From contig JAGGXC010000025.1 of assembly GCA_021163265.1 (NCBI GenBank), positions 1 through 43,124 on the forward strand: a DNA stretch of 43,124 nucleotides, written 5' to 3'. Both the position numbers and the translations under genes were made by a program. The DNA comes from a bacterium (GTDB lineage: Bacteria > Patescibacteriota > Minisyncoccia > Minisyncoccales > JAGGXC01). Below the pieces are notes generated by a model. It was not told the origin of the DNA and made no database searches. It saw only the letters and a list, made by a program, of their open reading frames with translations. Shown piece after piece: positions 32,839-40,409 of the stretch (positions are counted from its first letter, which is position 1; each line of letters begins with the position of its first letter).

Positions 32839-32845
32839 CGTGCAA

Positions 32846-33220
32846 CTATTTTAGATATTTCTGCAATTTCATTAAAATCTCTTTTGGTGTGTGATTCGAT
32901 TTTATCAAATAATCTTTAACTCCCAAACTTTTTGCTTCTTCTTTAGTGTCCGGATCATCAAAATTACTAAAAGCTATTACAGGAATAGAAGAGAATTCAG
33001 CCGTTTTTCTATATTTTTTTAAGAAATCGATACCATTCTCTTTTGGAAGCAAGATATCTAAAAGAATAAGATCTGGTTTTTTTTCTTTGATGACCTTCAA
33101 AGCTTCTATTCCGTCTTCGGCACTAATTACCTTAAATCCTGCCTGTTTAAATCTTTCCTCATACATTTCACGAAGAATCTTTTCGTCTTCTATAATAAGA
33201 ATTTTTTTGGTCTTTTTCAT
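32846..33220 (-). CDS. Stand-alone response-regulator receiver protein
   Basis: A 124-aa CheY-like domain with no output domain. The acidic pair is in IIEDEK, the phospho-acceptor Asp in LILLDILLP, the Thr/Ser position is replaced within IAFSNFDDP, and the conserved Lys is in DYLIKSN. No kinase gene is in the window. It is first in the aspS operon, 7 bp upstream, behind an extended -10 promoter. It may act by protein contact. Confidence 0.85.
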   Translation of the reverse strand: MKKTKKILIIEDEKILREMYEERFKQAGFKVISAEDGIEALKVIKEKKPDLILLDILLPKENGIDFLKKYRKTAEFSSIPVIAFSNFDDPDTKEEAKSLGVKDYLIKSNHTPKEILMKLQKYLK

Positions 33221-33243
33221 AATTTTAATAAAATTGTTATAAA

Positions 33244-33249
33244 ATTATA
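33244..33249 (-). promoter_or_regulatory. Extended -10 promoter of the receiver-aspS-S11-mraY operon
   Basis: The minus strand has TG-T-TATAAT 24 bp before the ATG at 33220. The -35 region is weak. It follows the terminator at 33271-33295. Confidence 0.5.
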
Positions 33250-33261
33250 ACATATAAGATT

Positions 33262-33295
33262 AAAAAATGAAAATACCCCTTTATTTGGGGTATTT
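33262..33295 (-). terminator. Rho-independent terminator after the acidic-tail membrane protein
   Basis: AAATACCCC (33271-33279) and GGGGTATTT (33287-33295) pair with a 7-nt loop. On the minus strand the tail is TTTTCATTTTTT. Confidence 0.7.
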
Positions 33296-33327
33296 TAACG
33301 AATATATTTCAAGAGTATATTTCGAAT

Positions 33328-33609
33328 TTACTCTTCCTTTATTTCTTCTTTTTTTTCTTCGGATTCTGTTTCTTCAGAAGTACTTTCTTTTGAAACTTCC
33401 TCTGGTGTTTCTGATTGAGTTTCTTGTGTTTCTGATTGAGTTTCTTGAGAAATTTCTTCACTTTCTTTGCTTTCTTTTTCTTCAGATACAGTAGGAGCAG
33501 TTTCTTCTTTTGTCATCAAAACTCCTCCTTTTCCCTTACCCAGAATGAAATAAATTATTGCAAGTATGATACATGTAAGAACTATTGTAAAACTCCAAGA
33601 ATATAACAT
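33328..33609 (-). CDS. Small single-TM protein with acidic low-complexity tail
   Basis: A 93-aa protein. One membrane helix (about 5-24) is followed by GKGKGG and a 60-residue Glu/Ser/Thr/Gln tail with repeated ETQSETQE-like units. It lies between murC and a terminator, 38 bp after murC. SecG-like size was considered, but only one membrane segment is present. Function unknown. Confidence 0.55.
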   Translation of the reverse strand: MLYSWSFTIVLTCIILAIIYFILGKGKGGVLMTKEETAPTVSEEKESKESEEISQETQSETQETQSETPEEVSKESTSEETESEEKKEEIKEE

Positions 33610-33647
33610 ATTATTTTATTTAAGGTTACTCTATTCAATAAACGACC

Positions 33648-35024
33648 TTATTTTTTTATTGTCTCTTTTTTTTGTTTTTGTGTCAAGTGAAAATACTGAT
33701 TAATGTTATAGATATCACCCGCTCCCACAATCATAAGAACAGATCCGGAAGGTAGATTATTTTTCAGAAAGTCAAATGCTTCCTCAATATTAGGAATATA
33801 AGAAACCTTTGCAACTCTTTTATTTCTTTTTTTCTTAATGGCCTCAACTAATTTTTTAGCAGAGACTTTTTCTTTGAGAAGCTGGTTTTCTCTACCCGCA
33901 ACATCATAGATATCTATAATAATAAGATGGTTGATTTCTGCAAGTGATAACTTCTTGACAAAATCTTTAAAGAAATAAAACGTTCTCTGATACTGATGGG
34001 GTTGGAAAATTACCCAGATGTTTTTTTGAGGAAATTTTTCTCGCGCAGCTTTTAGGGTAACTTGAAGCTCAGTTGGATGGTGAGCATAATCATTTATCAA
34101 TATGATTTTCTTTTTAGTTTCTGGAATTTTTACTTTTTCTATTTCAAAACGTCGCCATGAACCTTTAAAAGAAGATAAAGATTTTAGAACAACTTCTTTT
34201 TTTATATTTAATAGCTTTCCTACCTCTAAAGCTGCTAAAGCATTAGAGACATTATGAATTCCTGGTATTGCCATTATTTGTTTTATCTCCTTTGCTTCTT
34301 TTTGTGTGAGAGAATATTTCTTGATTCTAATATCCTTTTTTATCAATTTTAAAAGTTTTCTAATGTTCTTATCATCTTGGTTCGCTACCAAGACACCTTT
34401 TCTTTCTTTTAAGTGATTAACATAATCAAGATATGTTTTTAGAATATGACGGAGATTTTTATAATAATCCAGATGTTCCCTTTCAATACTAGTTAAAACA
34501 ATAACAGAAGGCCAATAACAAAGAAAAGAAGCTTTATATTCATCAGCTTCAATGACTAAATATTTTGATTTTCCTACTCTGCAGTTGGAATTGTGAAATT
34601 CCTTCAACTTGGTGCCTATGATTACTGTAGGATCTAATTTTGCTTTAGTTAACATCAAGCCAATCATAGCTGAAGTTGTACTTTTTCCATGAGTGCCTGA
34701 TACTGCAATAGTGAAATATTGCTTGGTTAACTCTCCAAGAGCCTCGGGATAACTTTGAATTTTAATTTTTAACTTTTTTGCTTTCTGTAACTCAGGATTA
34801 TCAAAAGAAACAGCGGGACTATATACAACCTTCCAAACATTGCTTGGTAGATTTTTCTGAGAATGTCTTCCGATAAATATTTTAGCTCCATTTCTTTTAA
34901 GCTCATCAGTAATTTCCGAAGAAACTAGATCTGATCCTGATACCTGGTAACCTTTCTTAAGGTAAAATCTTGCCAGAGCTGAAACTCCAATACCTCCTAT
35001 ACCAATAAAATGAATTTTTTGCAT
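33648..35024 (-). CDS. murC: UDP-N-acetylmuramate--L-alanine ligase
   Basis: A 458-aa ATP-dependent ligase that adds L-Ala to UDP-MurNAc. GIGGIGVSALA near the N-terminus is the nucleotide-binding loop, SGTHGKSTT is the ATP P-loop, and EADEYKASFL and NDYAHHPTE are Mur-ligase signatures. Three Mur domains and normal length. It lies 1 bp after thpR and shares its promoter. Confidence 0.93.
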   Translation of the reverse strand: MQKIHFIGIGGIGVSALARFYLKKGYQVSGSDLVSSEITDELKRNGAKIFIGRHSQKNLPSNVWKVVYSPAVSFDNPELQKAKKLKIKIQSYPEALGELTKQYFTIAVSGTHGKSTTSAMIGLMLTKAKLDPTVIIGTKLKEFHNSNCRVGKSKYLVIEADEYKASFLCYWPSVIVLTSIEREHLDYYKNLRHILKTYLDYVNHLKERKGVLVANQDDKNIRKLLKLIKKDIRIKKYSLTQKEAKEIKQIMAIPGIHNVSNALAALEVGKLLNIKKEVVLKSLSSFKGSWRRFEIEKVKIPETKKKIILINDYAHHPTELQVTLKAAREKFPQKNIWVIFQPHQYQRTFYFFKDFVKKLSLAEINHLIIIDIYDVAGRENQLLKEKVSAKKLVEAIKKKRNKRVAKVSYIPNIEEAFDFLKNNLPSGSVLMIVGAGDIYNINQYFHLTQKQKKETIKK

Positions 35025-35025
35025 A

Positions 35026-35592
35026 TTAAAAGCTTTTCAATTGAAAACTTTTCAATATTGAATATTGAGCTCCTCCTCTTTTTAGCCGACTTTCCATTAT
35101 TTCTATTGATTTAACTTCGAATTTTTCTGATATATATTCACATATTTCAGGTCTTTCATCAGGTTCTATTCTCTGCCAGTCCCATTTTCTTAATCGAGCC
35201 AGTGTAATATGAGGCAAAAAGTCTCTAGTTTCAGGAATAAAATTAATAGACTTATGTAGAGCCTGATCCAAATCTTTCTTCAACGAAATAAGTTCCTGAG
35301 AACGTTTTCCTTCCACCCAGATTAACCTTGGGATATTTTTATATCTCGCTCCGAAATCTATTTTGTCCAATTCAATAAAAAACGGCTGATGTCTTTGACT
35401 TATTTCTTCTACCGATTTTGTAATTGCATTTAAATCCTTCTCAAATATATAACCTAAAAAATTAAGAGTAAGATGGAGATTTTCTTTCTTAACCCATCTT
35501 ACAGGCAATTCAGACCACTTTTTTTGAAAATCTAGCAGTTTTTGCTTGACTTCATCGGGAAGGTTTATAGCAATGAATATTCTTTTCTTCAT
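35026..35592 (-). CDS. thpR: RNA 2',3'-cyclic phosphodiesterase (2'-5' RNA ligase family)
   Basis: A 188-aa protein with the two HxT catalytic motifs, HLTLNFLG (about 41-48) and HITLARL (about 127-133), of the 2H phosphoesterase superfamily. It acts on RNA ends with 2',3'-cyclic phosphate. The start MKKRIFIAINLP is typical of the family. First gene of the unit with murC. Confidence 0.87.
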   Translation of the reverse strand: MKKRIFIAINLPDEVKQKLLDFQKKWSELPVRWVKKENLHLTLNFLGYIFEKDLNAITKSVEEISQRHQPFFIELDKIDFGARYKNIPRLIWVEGKRSQELISLKKDLDQALHKSINFIPETRDFLPHITLARLRKWDWQRIEPDERPEICEYISEKFEVKSIEIMESRLKRGGAQYSILKSFQLKSF

Positions 35593-35617
35593 TTAGAAAT
35601 TAGTTAATATAATTTTT

Positions 35618-35623
35618 ATTATA
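35618..35623 (-). promoter_or_regulatory. Extended -10 promoter of thpR-murC
   Basis: The minus strand has TG-A-TATAAT 25 bp before the thpR ATG. No convincing -35. No SD precedes the ATG. Confidence 0.5.
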
Positions 35624-35644
35624 TCATACAAAAAAACCAAATAT

Positions 35645-35673
35645 AAAAAAAGCCTGATGATCTTTCACCAGGC
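35645..35673 (-). terminator. Terminator of glnA
   Basis: On the minus strand GCCTGGTGA and TCATCAGGC form a 9-bp stem with one G-U and a 4-nt loop, followed by TTTTTTTAT. The plus strand has a C-A mismatch at the same pair, so it is aimed at glnA. Confidence 0.85.
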
Positions 35674-35686
35674 ATATTTATTTTAC

Positions 35687-37015
35687 TTATAGATATTTTT
35701 CAATTTCTAAGGGTGTTACTTCTAATCTGAATTCTTCGCACTCTTGAATTTTAGCTTTGATGAATTCTCTAGATAGATGCGAACCTAAAGCATTCATCAA
35801 GACTTCATCTTTTTCTAGTTCGTTTACAGCTTCTCTAAGAGATGTAGGGAGAGTCTTGATGTTTCTTTGACGATATTCGCTATTGTTCAATAAATAAACA
35901 TTCTCTTCTATCGGTTGAGGACATTCTATCTTATTTTTAATTCCATCCAATCCAGCAGCTAACATTCCAGCAAAAGCAAGATATGGATTTGAAGAAGGAT
36001 CGGGACAACGAAGTTCAATTCGACAAGCATTTGTTCTATGTGGAGCAAATCGCGGTATTCTTATAAACGCAGATCTGTTATTTTGTCCCCAACAAATATA
36101 TACTGGAGCTTCATATCCTTTAACCAATCTTTTATAAGAATTTACTGTAGGGGCCACTATTGCCGAAAGAGATCTCGCATGATAAATTTGACCTGCCATA
36201 AACTGGTACGCGATATCAGAAAGATTATATCGATCCTTTTTGTTGTAAAAAAGATTATTACCTTGTTTGTCAAATATGCTTTGATGAATATGCATTCCTG
36301 AACCGTTCAGTCCAGTCATTGGTTTAGGCATAAAAGTTGCAATACAATCAAATCTAGCAACTACTTCTTGAATTATAGTTTTTAAGCGGATAATTTTATC
36401 AGCTATCTCAATAGCGGGACCATAGCAAATATCTATTTCACTCTGACCATTTGCTACTTCATGATGCTCTGCAGATACTTCAATCCCTGCCTTTTTAGCA
36501 GCTCTTACTATTTCTTTTCTTATTTCTGTTCCTTTATCTCCGGAGAGATCAAAATAACTGGCTTCATCTTGAGGAATAAGGTCTCCTTCTTGAGTTTTTT
36601 TAAATACAAAAAATTCTATTTCTGGTCCTACATTATATACATAACCAAGCTCTTCTGCTTTCCTTATTTGATTCTTCAAAATAAAACGAGGGTCTCCTTC
36701 AAAAGGTATAACGGTATTATTTTTGGTAGGAATCCATACATCGCAAATAAAGCTTGCTTCTTTTTTTTCTTTGTCTATGATGAAGGTACTTTTATCAGCA
36801 ATCAACAGAGCATCACTTTCATAAATCCTTGTGAAACCTTGAATAGACGAACCGTCAAACCAGACACCATTTTCTAATGCCGTTTTTAATCTCTCTGAAG
36901 GAATCCTTACATTCTTTACTTTTCCAAAGATATCTGAAAATTGAAAATTAACAAATTCTATCTGCTTTGCTTTTGCTTCTATCAATATTTTTTCTACACT
37001 TTTCTTCGACAACAT
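35687..37015 (-). CDS. glnA: Glutamine synthetase type I
   Basis: A 442-aa enzyme that makes glutamine from glutamate, ammonia and ATP. Key blocks are WFDGSSIQGF (substrate loop region), GPEIEFFVF, AEHHEVANGQSEID, GSGMHIHQS, and FIRIPRFAPHRTNACRIELRCPDPSSNPYLAF. The length is that of the GSI-alpha group, without the adenylylation-loop insertion of GSI-beta. It is monocistronic, with a good promoter, AGGAGA SD and terminator. It may work with the GOGAT-like domain protein at 21567. Confidence 0.94.
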   Translation of the reverse strand: MLSKKSVEKILIEAKAKQIEFVNFQFSDIFGKVKNVRIPSERLKTALENGVWFDGSSIQGFTRIYESDALLIADKSTFIIDKEKKEASFICDVWIPTKNNTVIPFEGDPRFILKNQIRKAEELGYVYNVGPEIEFFVFKKTQEGDLIPQDEASYFDLSGDKGTEIRKEIVRAAKKAGIEVSAEHHEVANGQSEIDICYGPAIEIADKIIRLKTIIQEVVARFDCIATFMPKPMTGLNGSGMHIHQSIFDKQGNNLFYNKKDRYNLSDIAYQFMAGQIYHARSLSAIVAPTVNSYKRLVKGYEAPVYICWGQNNRSAFIRIPRFAPHRTNACRIELRCPDPSSNPYLAFAGMLAAGLDGIKNKIECPQPIEENVYLLNNSEYRQRNIKTLPTSLREAVNELEKDEVLMNALGSHLSREFIKAKIQECEEFRLEVTPLEIEKYL

Positions 37016-37051
37016 ACTCTTATCTCCTTTTGTAAATGTACTAATAAACTT

Positions 37052-37079
37052 AGTATAATAGCAAAATATCTCTGGTCAA
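37052..37079 (-). promoter_or_regulatory. Promoter of glnA
   Basis: The minus strand carries TTGACC (37074-37079), a 16-bp spacer and TATACT (37052-37057). The leader of about 30 nt contains AGGAGA at a suitable distance from ATG 37015. Confidence 0.65.
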
Positions 37080-37097
37080 GATTTTTCAAGATTTTTA

Positions 37098-37126
37098 TTG
37101 ACAAATCTACTGAATTTCTTTATTTT
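37098..37126 (+). promoter_or_regulatory. Promoter of the ATA-start small gene
   Basis: TTGACA (37098-37103), 17-bp spacer, TATTTT (37121-37126). Identical in form to the promoter at 28728-28756. It diverges from glnA. Confidence 0.55.
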
Positions 37127-37146
37127 TATAATTGAGGTGAGGAAAA

Positions 37147-37371
37147 ATAGATTACGCCACCCTAATTGATTTAGCCGAGAAGCTTGAGAACGAATGGATA
37201 GAACTAGAAAACGCTTTCCGCACACTTCAGCAAAGCATGGAAGAATTCCAGAAAGGCCAGAATATCTGTATTAACGGTTTTCTAATTGACTCAGAAAACC
37301 TGATCGAGAAAGCCAAAGAATTTCAGAGAAAACTTTATTCTATTATTGCACCTTCTAGAAGGGGGAAATAA
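37147..37371 (+). CDS. Small helical protein with apparent ATA start codon (absent from ORF track)
   Basis: A 74-codon open frame that is missing from the ORF list because no ATG/GTG/TTG begins it. AGGTGAGG sits with ideal spacing (about 6 nt from AGGTGA) before ATA at 37147. The frame then runs without a stop to TAA at 37369-37371, just inside a terminator stem. The protein is Glu/Lys/Leu-rich and helical with one Cys (about residue 41), and ends APSRRGK. The first in-frame ATG is codon 31. Promoter, SD, ORF and terminator all line up. ATA may be a true rare start, a mutated ATG, or a sequencing error. Function unknown. Confidence 0.6.
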   Translation: MDYATLIDLAEKLENEWIELENAFRTLQQSMEEFQKGQNICINGFLIDSENLIEKAKEFQRKLYSIIAPSRRGK

Positions 37372-37390
37372 AAACCCCCTTTATTTCTTT
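37357..37390 (+). terminator. Terminator of the ATA-start small gene
   Basis: AAGGGGG (37359-37365) and CCCCCTT (37375-37381) with a 9-nt loop, followed by TATTTCTTTT. The stem overlaps the last codons and the stop. Confidence 0.8.
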
Positions 37391-37462
37391 TAAATAATAA
37401 TAAATTAAGAAGGAGGTTGAAAAAGTTCTTGAAATTTTTCTTTTATTCTTTCAATAAAGTGG

Positions 37463-37468
37463 TAAAAT
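37463..37468 (+). promoter_or_regulatory. Extended -10 promoter of the AmmeMemoRadiSam operon
   Basis: TGG-TAAAAT lies ten bases before ATG 37479, so the mRNA would have almost no leader. No clear -35. An unexplained AGGAGG occurs at 37411-37416, too far upstream to serve this ATG. Confidence 0.4.
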
Positions 37469-37478
37469 AATTTTAAAT

Positions 37479-38495
37479 ATGAAAGAATGTCTTCTTTACA
37501 AAAAATTGGAAAGAGATAAAGTACAATGCAAAACTTGTTCTCATTATTGTATTATTCCAAAAGGACAACGGGGCATTTGCGGAGTAAGAGAAAACAAGGA
37601 TGGAAAACTCTATTGTTTAAATTATGGAAAGATCGTTGCTTTAAATATAGATCCCATTGAAAAAAAACCTCTTTTTCATTTTTTGCCAGGAACACAAACA
37701 CTTTCTATTGCTACAGTAGGATGTAATTTTAGATGCGCAAACTGTCAAAACTTTGACATTTCTCAAATGCCTAAAGAAAATGGCAGAATTGTAGGTAAAG
37801 ATTTTTCTCCCAAGGAAATTGTTAAGCTTGCCCAAAGAAATAAAACTCCAAGTATTTCTTATACTTATACCGAACCGACAATCTTTTTAGAATTCGCTTT
37901 AGATGTAATGAAACTGGCCAAACAAAAAGGCATCAAAAATATCTGGGTTAGTAATGGTTTTATGTCAAAAGAAACACTGGAGAAAATTTCTCCGTATCTA
38001 GATGCAGCAAATATAGATTTAAAAAGTTTTTCAGAAAATTTTTATCAAAAATATTGCGGAGGAAAACTAAAACCTGTATTAGATAATCTTATAAGGTTAA
38101 GGAAAAATAATATCTGGATAGAGGTCACCACGCTAATAATTCCTACTTTATCCGATAGTACAGAGAATTTAAAACAGATAGCTTTGTTTATCAAAGAAAA
38201 ATTGGGAGAATGGACTCCTTGGCATGTAACCCGATTCTCAGGAGCAATTTCCTGGAAACTTCAAGATATCAAGGATACTCCAATTGAGACTCTAAAGAAA
38301 GCCTATGAGATTGGAAAACAATTAAGATTAAAATATGTCTACACCGGAAATATCCCGGGCCTGCCAACAGAAGACACCTTCTGTCCAAAATGCAACGCAT
38401 TAGTAATTGATAGAACAGGATATGTAATTCATCGGCATGACCATAATGGGAAATGCCCTAAATGCGGTCAAGACTTAGATTTAATTCTTAAATAA
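37479..38495 (+). CDS. amrS: AmmeMemoRadiSam system radical SAM enzyme (AmrS)
   Basis: A 338-aa radical SAM protein. The cluster motif is CNFRCANCQN (C82, C86, C89). Additional cysteines C17, C20 and C24 near the N-terminus and a C-terminal zinc ribbon (CPKC...CPKCG) are typical of AmrS. Its chemical reaction is not established. It is first of a run containing AmrB (MEMO) and AmrA (AMMECR1), which defines the system. No SD; predicted nearly leaderless. Confidence 0.9.
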   Translation: MKECLLYKKLERDKVQCKTCSHYCIIPKGQRGICGVRENKDGKLYCLNYGKIVALNIDPIEKKPLFHFLPGTQTLSIATVGCNFRCANCQNFDISQMPKENGRIVGKDFSPKEIVKLAQRNKTPSISYTYTEPTIFLEFALDVMKLAKQKGIKNIWVSNGFMSKETLEKISPYLDAANIDLKSFSENFYQKYCGGKLKPVLDNLIRLRKNNIWIEVTTLIIPTLSDSTENLKQIALFIKEKLGEWTPWHVTRFSGAISWKLQDIKDTPIETLKKAYEIGKQLRLKYVYTGNIPGLPTEDTFCPKCNALVIDRTGYVIHRHDHNGKCPKCGQDLDLILK

Positions 38496-38505
38496 AATAA
38501 TAATT

Positions 38506-39123
38506 ATGCAAAATATTGTTTTTGCAGCTATTTCTCCACATCCACCTATAATTTTGCCTACTGTAGGATCAAAAGAAGATAGAGAAAAAGTTCAAAAGAC
38601 AATCCAGAATCTTCATAAATTAGGAGAAAAACTAAAAACACTTGAACCACATTCAATTATTATTTCTTCTCCTCATCCTGATTGGGGATTTAATGTTCCT
38701 TTATTTTTCTTAGCTCCTGAGTTTAGTGGAGAAATTAAAAAATATCTTATCGGATCAGAAGATCCGTCTTTCTATTTCCAAAAAGGAAAAGATTTATATA
38801 AAGAATTAGATCAAGATAAAAAATATGCTTTGATTGCTTCAGGAGATATGTCGCATGTGTTAAAAACTGATGGACCCTACGGTTTTCATCCCGACGGACC
38901 AAAATTCGATAAAGATTTTATTGAAGCACTTGAGAAAAAAGATATAAATAAAATATTAGAATTAGATAAATGTTATCCCGAAGCAGCTGAATGTGGATTA
39001 CGGTCTTTTTGTTTTCTGTTAGGTATACTCGAAGCTTATGACAAAAATTGGGAAGCTCAGGTCCTTTCTTACGAATATCCTTTTGGTGTAGGATATTTAG
39101 TAGTTCATTTTTTACTTGAATGA
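38506..39123 (+). CDS. amrB: AmmeMemoRadiSam system protein B (MEMO family)
   Basis: A 205-aa protein related to class III extradiol dioxygenases and human MEMO1. Histidines likely to bind metal lie in SPHPPI (about 10-15), SSPHPDW and GDMSHVLKTDGPYGFHPDG. Its substrate is unknown in this system. It is 10 bp downstream of amrS and overlaps the next gene by 4 bp (ATGA), so coupling is tight. Confidence 0.85.
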   Translation: MQNIVFAAISPHPPIILPTVGSKEDREKVQKTIQNLHKLGEKLKTLEPHSIIISSPHPDWGFNVPLFFLAPEFSGEIKKYLIGSEDPSFYFQKGKDLYKELDQDKKYALIASGDMSHVLKTDGPYGFHPDGPKFDKDFIEALEKKDINKILELDKCYPEAAECGLRSFCFLLGILEAYDKNWEAQVLSYEYPFGVGYLVVHFLLE

Positions 39124-39791
39124 TTAGTTATTACTTAATCTTATCTGATTTCCTTATTGGTGCCATTTTTTTCTTATGGATATTATTTGTTATTGGCTTT
39201 TTATCTAAAGAAATATATAAATTAGTACGGGAAAGAGGACGTTCGAACGAATCCTCTTCTTATCTTGCAAGAAAAATAATCCACATCTTCGGAGGAGGAA
39301 TTTTCATTGTTTTTCCAATTGTTTTTCAGGAAATTATCATACCCGTTTTATTTTCTTTTGCTGTAGGAATTCTGCTTTATTTAAAACATTTAAGAAAAGA
39401 AAGGTTTTTTTGGTTTCAGGAAAAAGAAAGGAAAAGCGAAATAATATTTTGTTTTAGTGCAGGAATCACAATAGCTATTGGATGGTTAATAAGCAGATCA
39501 ATGTGGTTGGGAATAATACCTGTGCTTTTTATGGCTATAGGAGATGGAGTTACAGGAATCGTAAGAAATTTAAAGTATGGCAAGCAAGAAAAATACTGGG
39601 AAGGAAGTGTTGCAATGTTTATCGTTTCTGCAATCATCGGAGGAGCAAAATTTGGTGTTGCGGGTATAGTAGCAGCCTTAGCAGCCACTCTAGCAGAAAA
39701 ATCTAACTTAATAGACGATAATATTTCTATTCCTTTTATAAGTTTAGGAATATTATCATTTTTTTATCTTTTCTTTCCTTCTGCATTTTAA
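39120..39791 (+). CDS. Dolichol/phytol kinase-like membrane protein
   Basis: A 223-aa polytopic protein with six or seven membrane segments. ARKIIHIFGGG (about 49-59) and AIGDGVTGIVRN...KYWEGSVAMF (about 137-165) are the signatures of the CTP-dependent dolichol/phytol kinase group, related to CDP-diglyceride synthases. It may phosphorylate a polyprenol or another lipid alcohol. It overlaps amrB by 4 bp and is followed by amrA, so it looks like part of the same module. Confidence 0.75.
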   Translation: MISYYLILSDFLIGAIFFLWILFVIGFLSKEIYKLVRERGRSNESSSYLARKIIHIFGGGIFIVFPIVFQEIIIPVLFSFAVGILLYLKHLRKERFFWFQEKERKSEIIFCFSAGITIAIGWLISRSMWLGIIPVLFMAIGDGVTGIVRNLKYGKQEKYWEGSVAMFIVSAIIGGAKFGVAGIVAALAATLAEKSNLIDDNISIPFISLGILSFFYLFFPSAF

Positions 39792-39805
39792 TCTTTAATT
39801 TGATT

Positions 39806-39833
39806 TTGAAAAAAAATATTTTTAATATAAAAT
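39806..39833 (+). promoter_or_regulatory. Possible leaderless promoter of amrA
   Basis: TTGAAA (39806-39811), 16-bp spacer, TAAAAT (39828-39833), then six bases to ATG 39840. The region is very AT-rich, so chance matches are possible. Confidence 0.35.
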
Positions 39834-39839
39834 AAAACA

Positions 39840-40409
39840 ATGCATCCTTTGGTTGAGCTTGCTAAAAATGCCGTAGAAACTTATATCAAAGAAGGCAGAA
39901 TCATATTGCCTCCTCTTGATTTAGATGAAGATTATCTTTCAAAAAAATCTGGAGTTTTTGTTACCATAAAGAAAGATGGTAAATTAAGAGGATGTATTGG
40001 TACTTATTTGCCCACACAAGAAAATATTGCCGAAGAAGTCATTAGAAATGCTATCTCTGCAGCTACTCAGGATTATCGATTTGGTCCAGTAGAAAAAGAA
40101 GAGTTACCTTTTTTATCCTATACTGTATATATTCTCCACGAACCTCAATTAGTTGAAGACAAATCGGAACTCAATCCTCAAAAATACGGAATAATAGTAA
40201 AATCTGCGCCATATGCCTCGCTTAATGGAAAAGATGTAGTCTTTAATGGCAGAAGTCCAGTAAAAACAGGACTCCTTTTGCCTGGTTTGAAAGGAATTGA
40301 TACAGCTGATCAGCAAATTTTTATTGCTTGCCAAAAAGCAGGAATTGACCCTAAAAAAGAAAAGATTATAATCTATCGATTCACCACCGAAAAATATGGT
40401 GAACAATAA
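39840..40409 (+). CDS. amrA: AmmeMemoRadiSam system protein A (AMMECR1 family)
   Basis: A 189-aa AMMECR1 domain. Family motifs are LRGCIGTYLPTQ (about 49-60), the NAISAATQDYRFGPV segment and ELPFLSYTVYIL. The single Cys in RGCIG is conserved in the family. Function is unknown. It completes the three-component set and overlaps the HhH gene by 14 bp. Confidence 0.9.
   Translation: MHPLVELAKNAVETYIKEGRIILPPLDLDEDYLSKKSGVFVTIKKDGKLRGCIGTYLPTQENIAEEVIRNAISAATQDYRFGPVEKEELPFLSYTVYILHEPQLVEDKSELNPQKYGIIVKSAPYASLNGKDVVFNGRSPVKTGLLLPGLKGIDTADQQIFIACQKAGIDPKKEKIIIYRFTTEKYGEQ

Noticed and set aside
33328-33609. SecG
   Set aside because: The size is close, but SecG needs two membrane segments and this protein has one.
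37401-37466. AGGAGG at 37411-37416 with a short TTG frame (about 17 codons) before amrS
   Set aside because: Spacing to the TTG codons is zero or twelve bases and the frame ends before amrS out of phase; probably chance.
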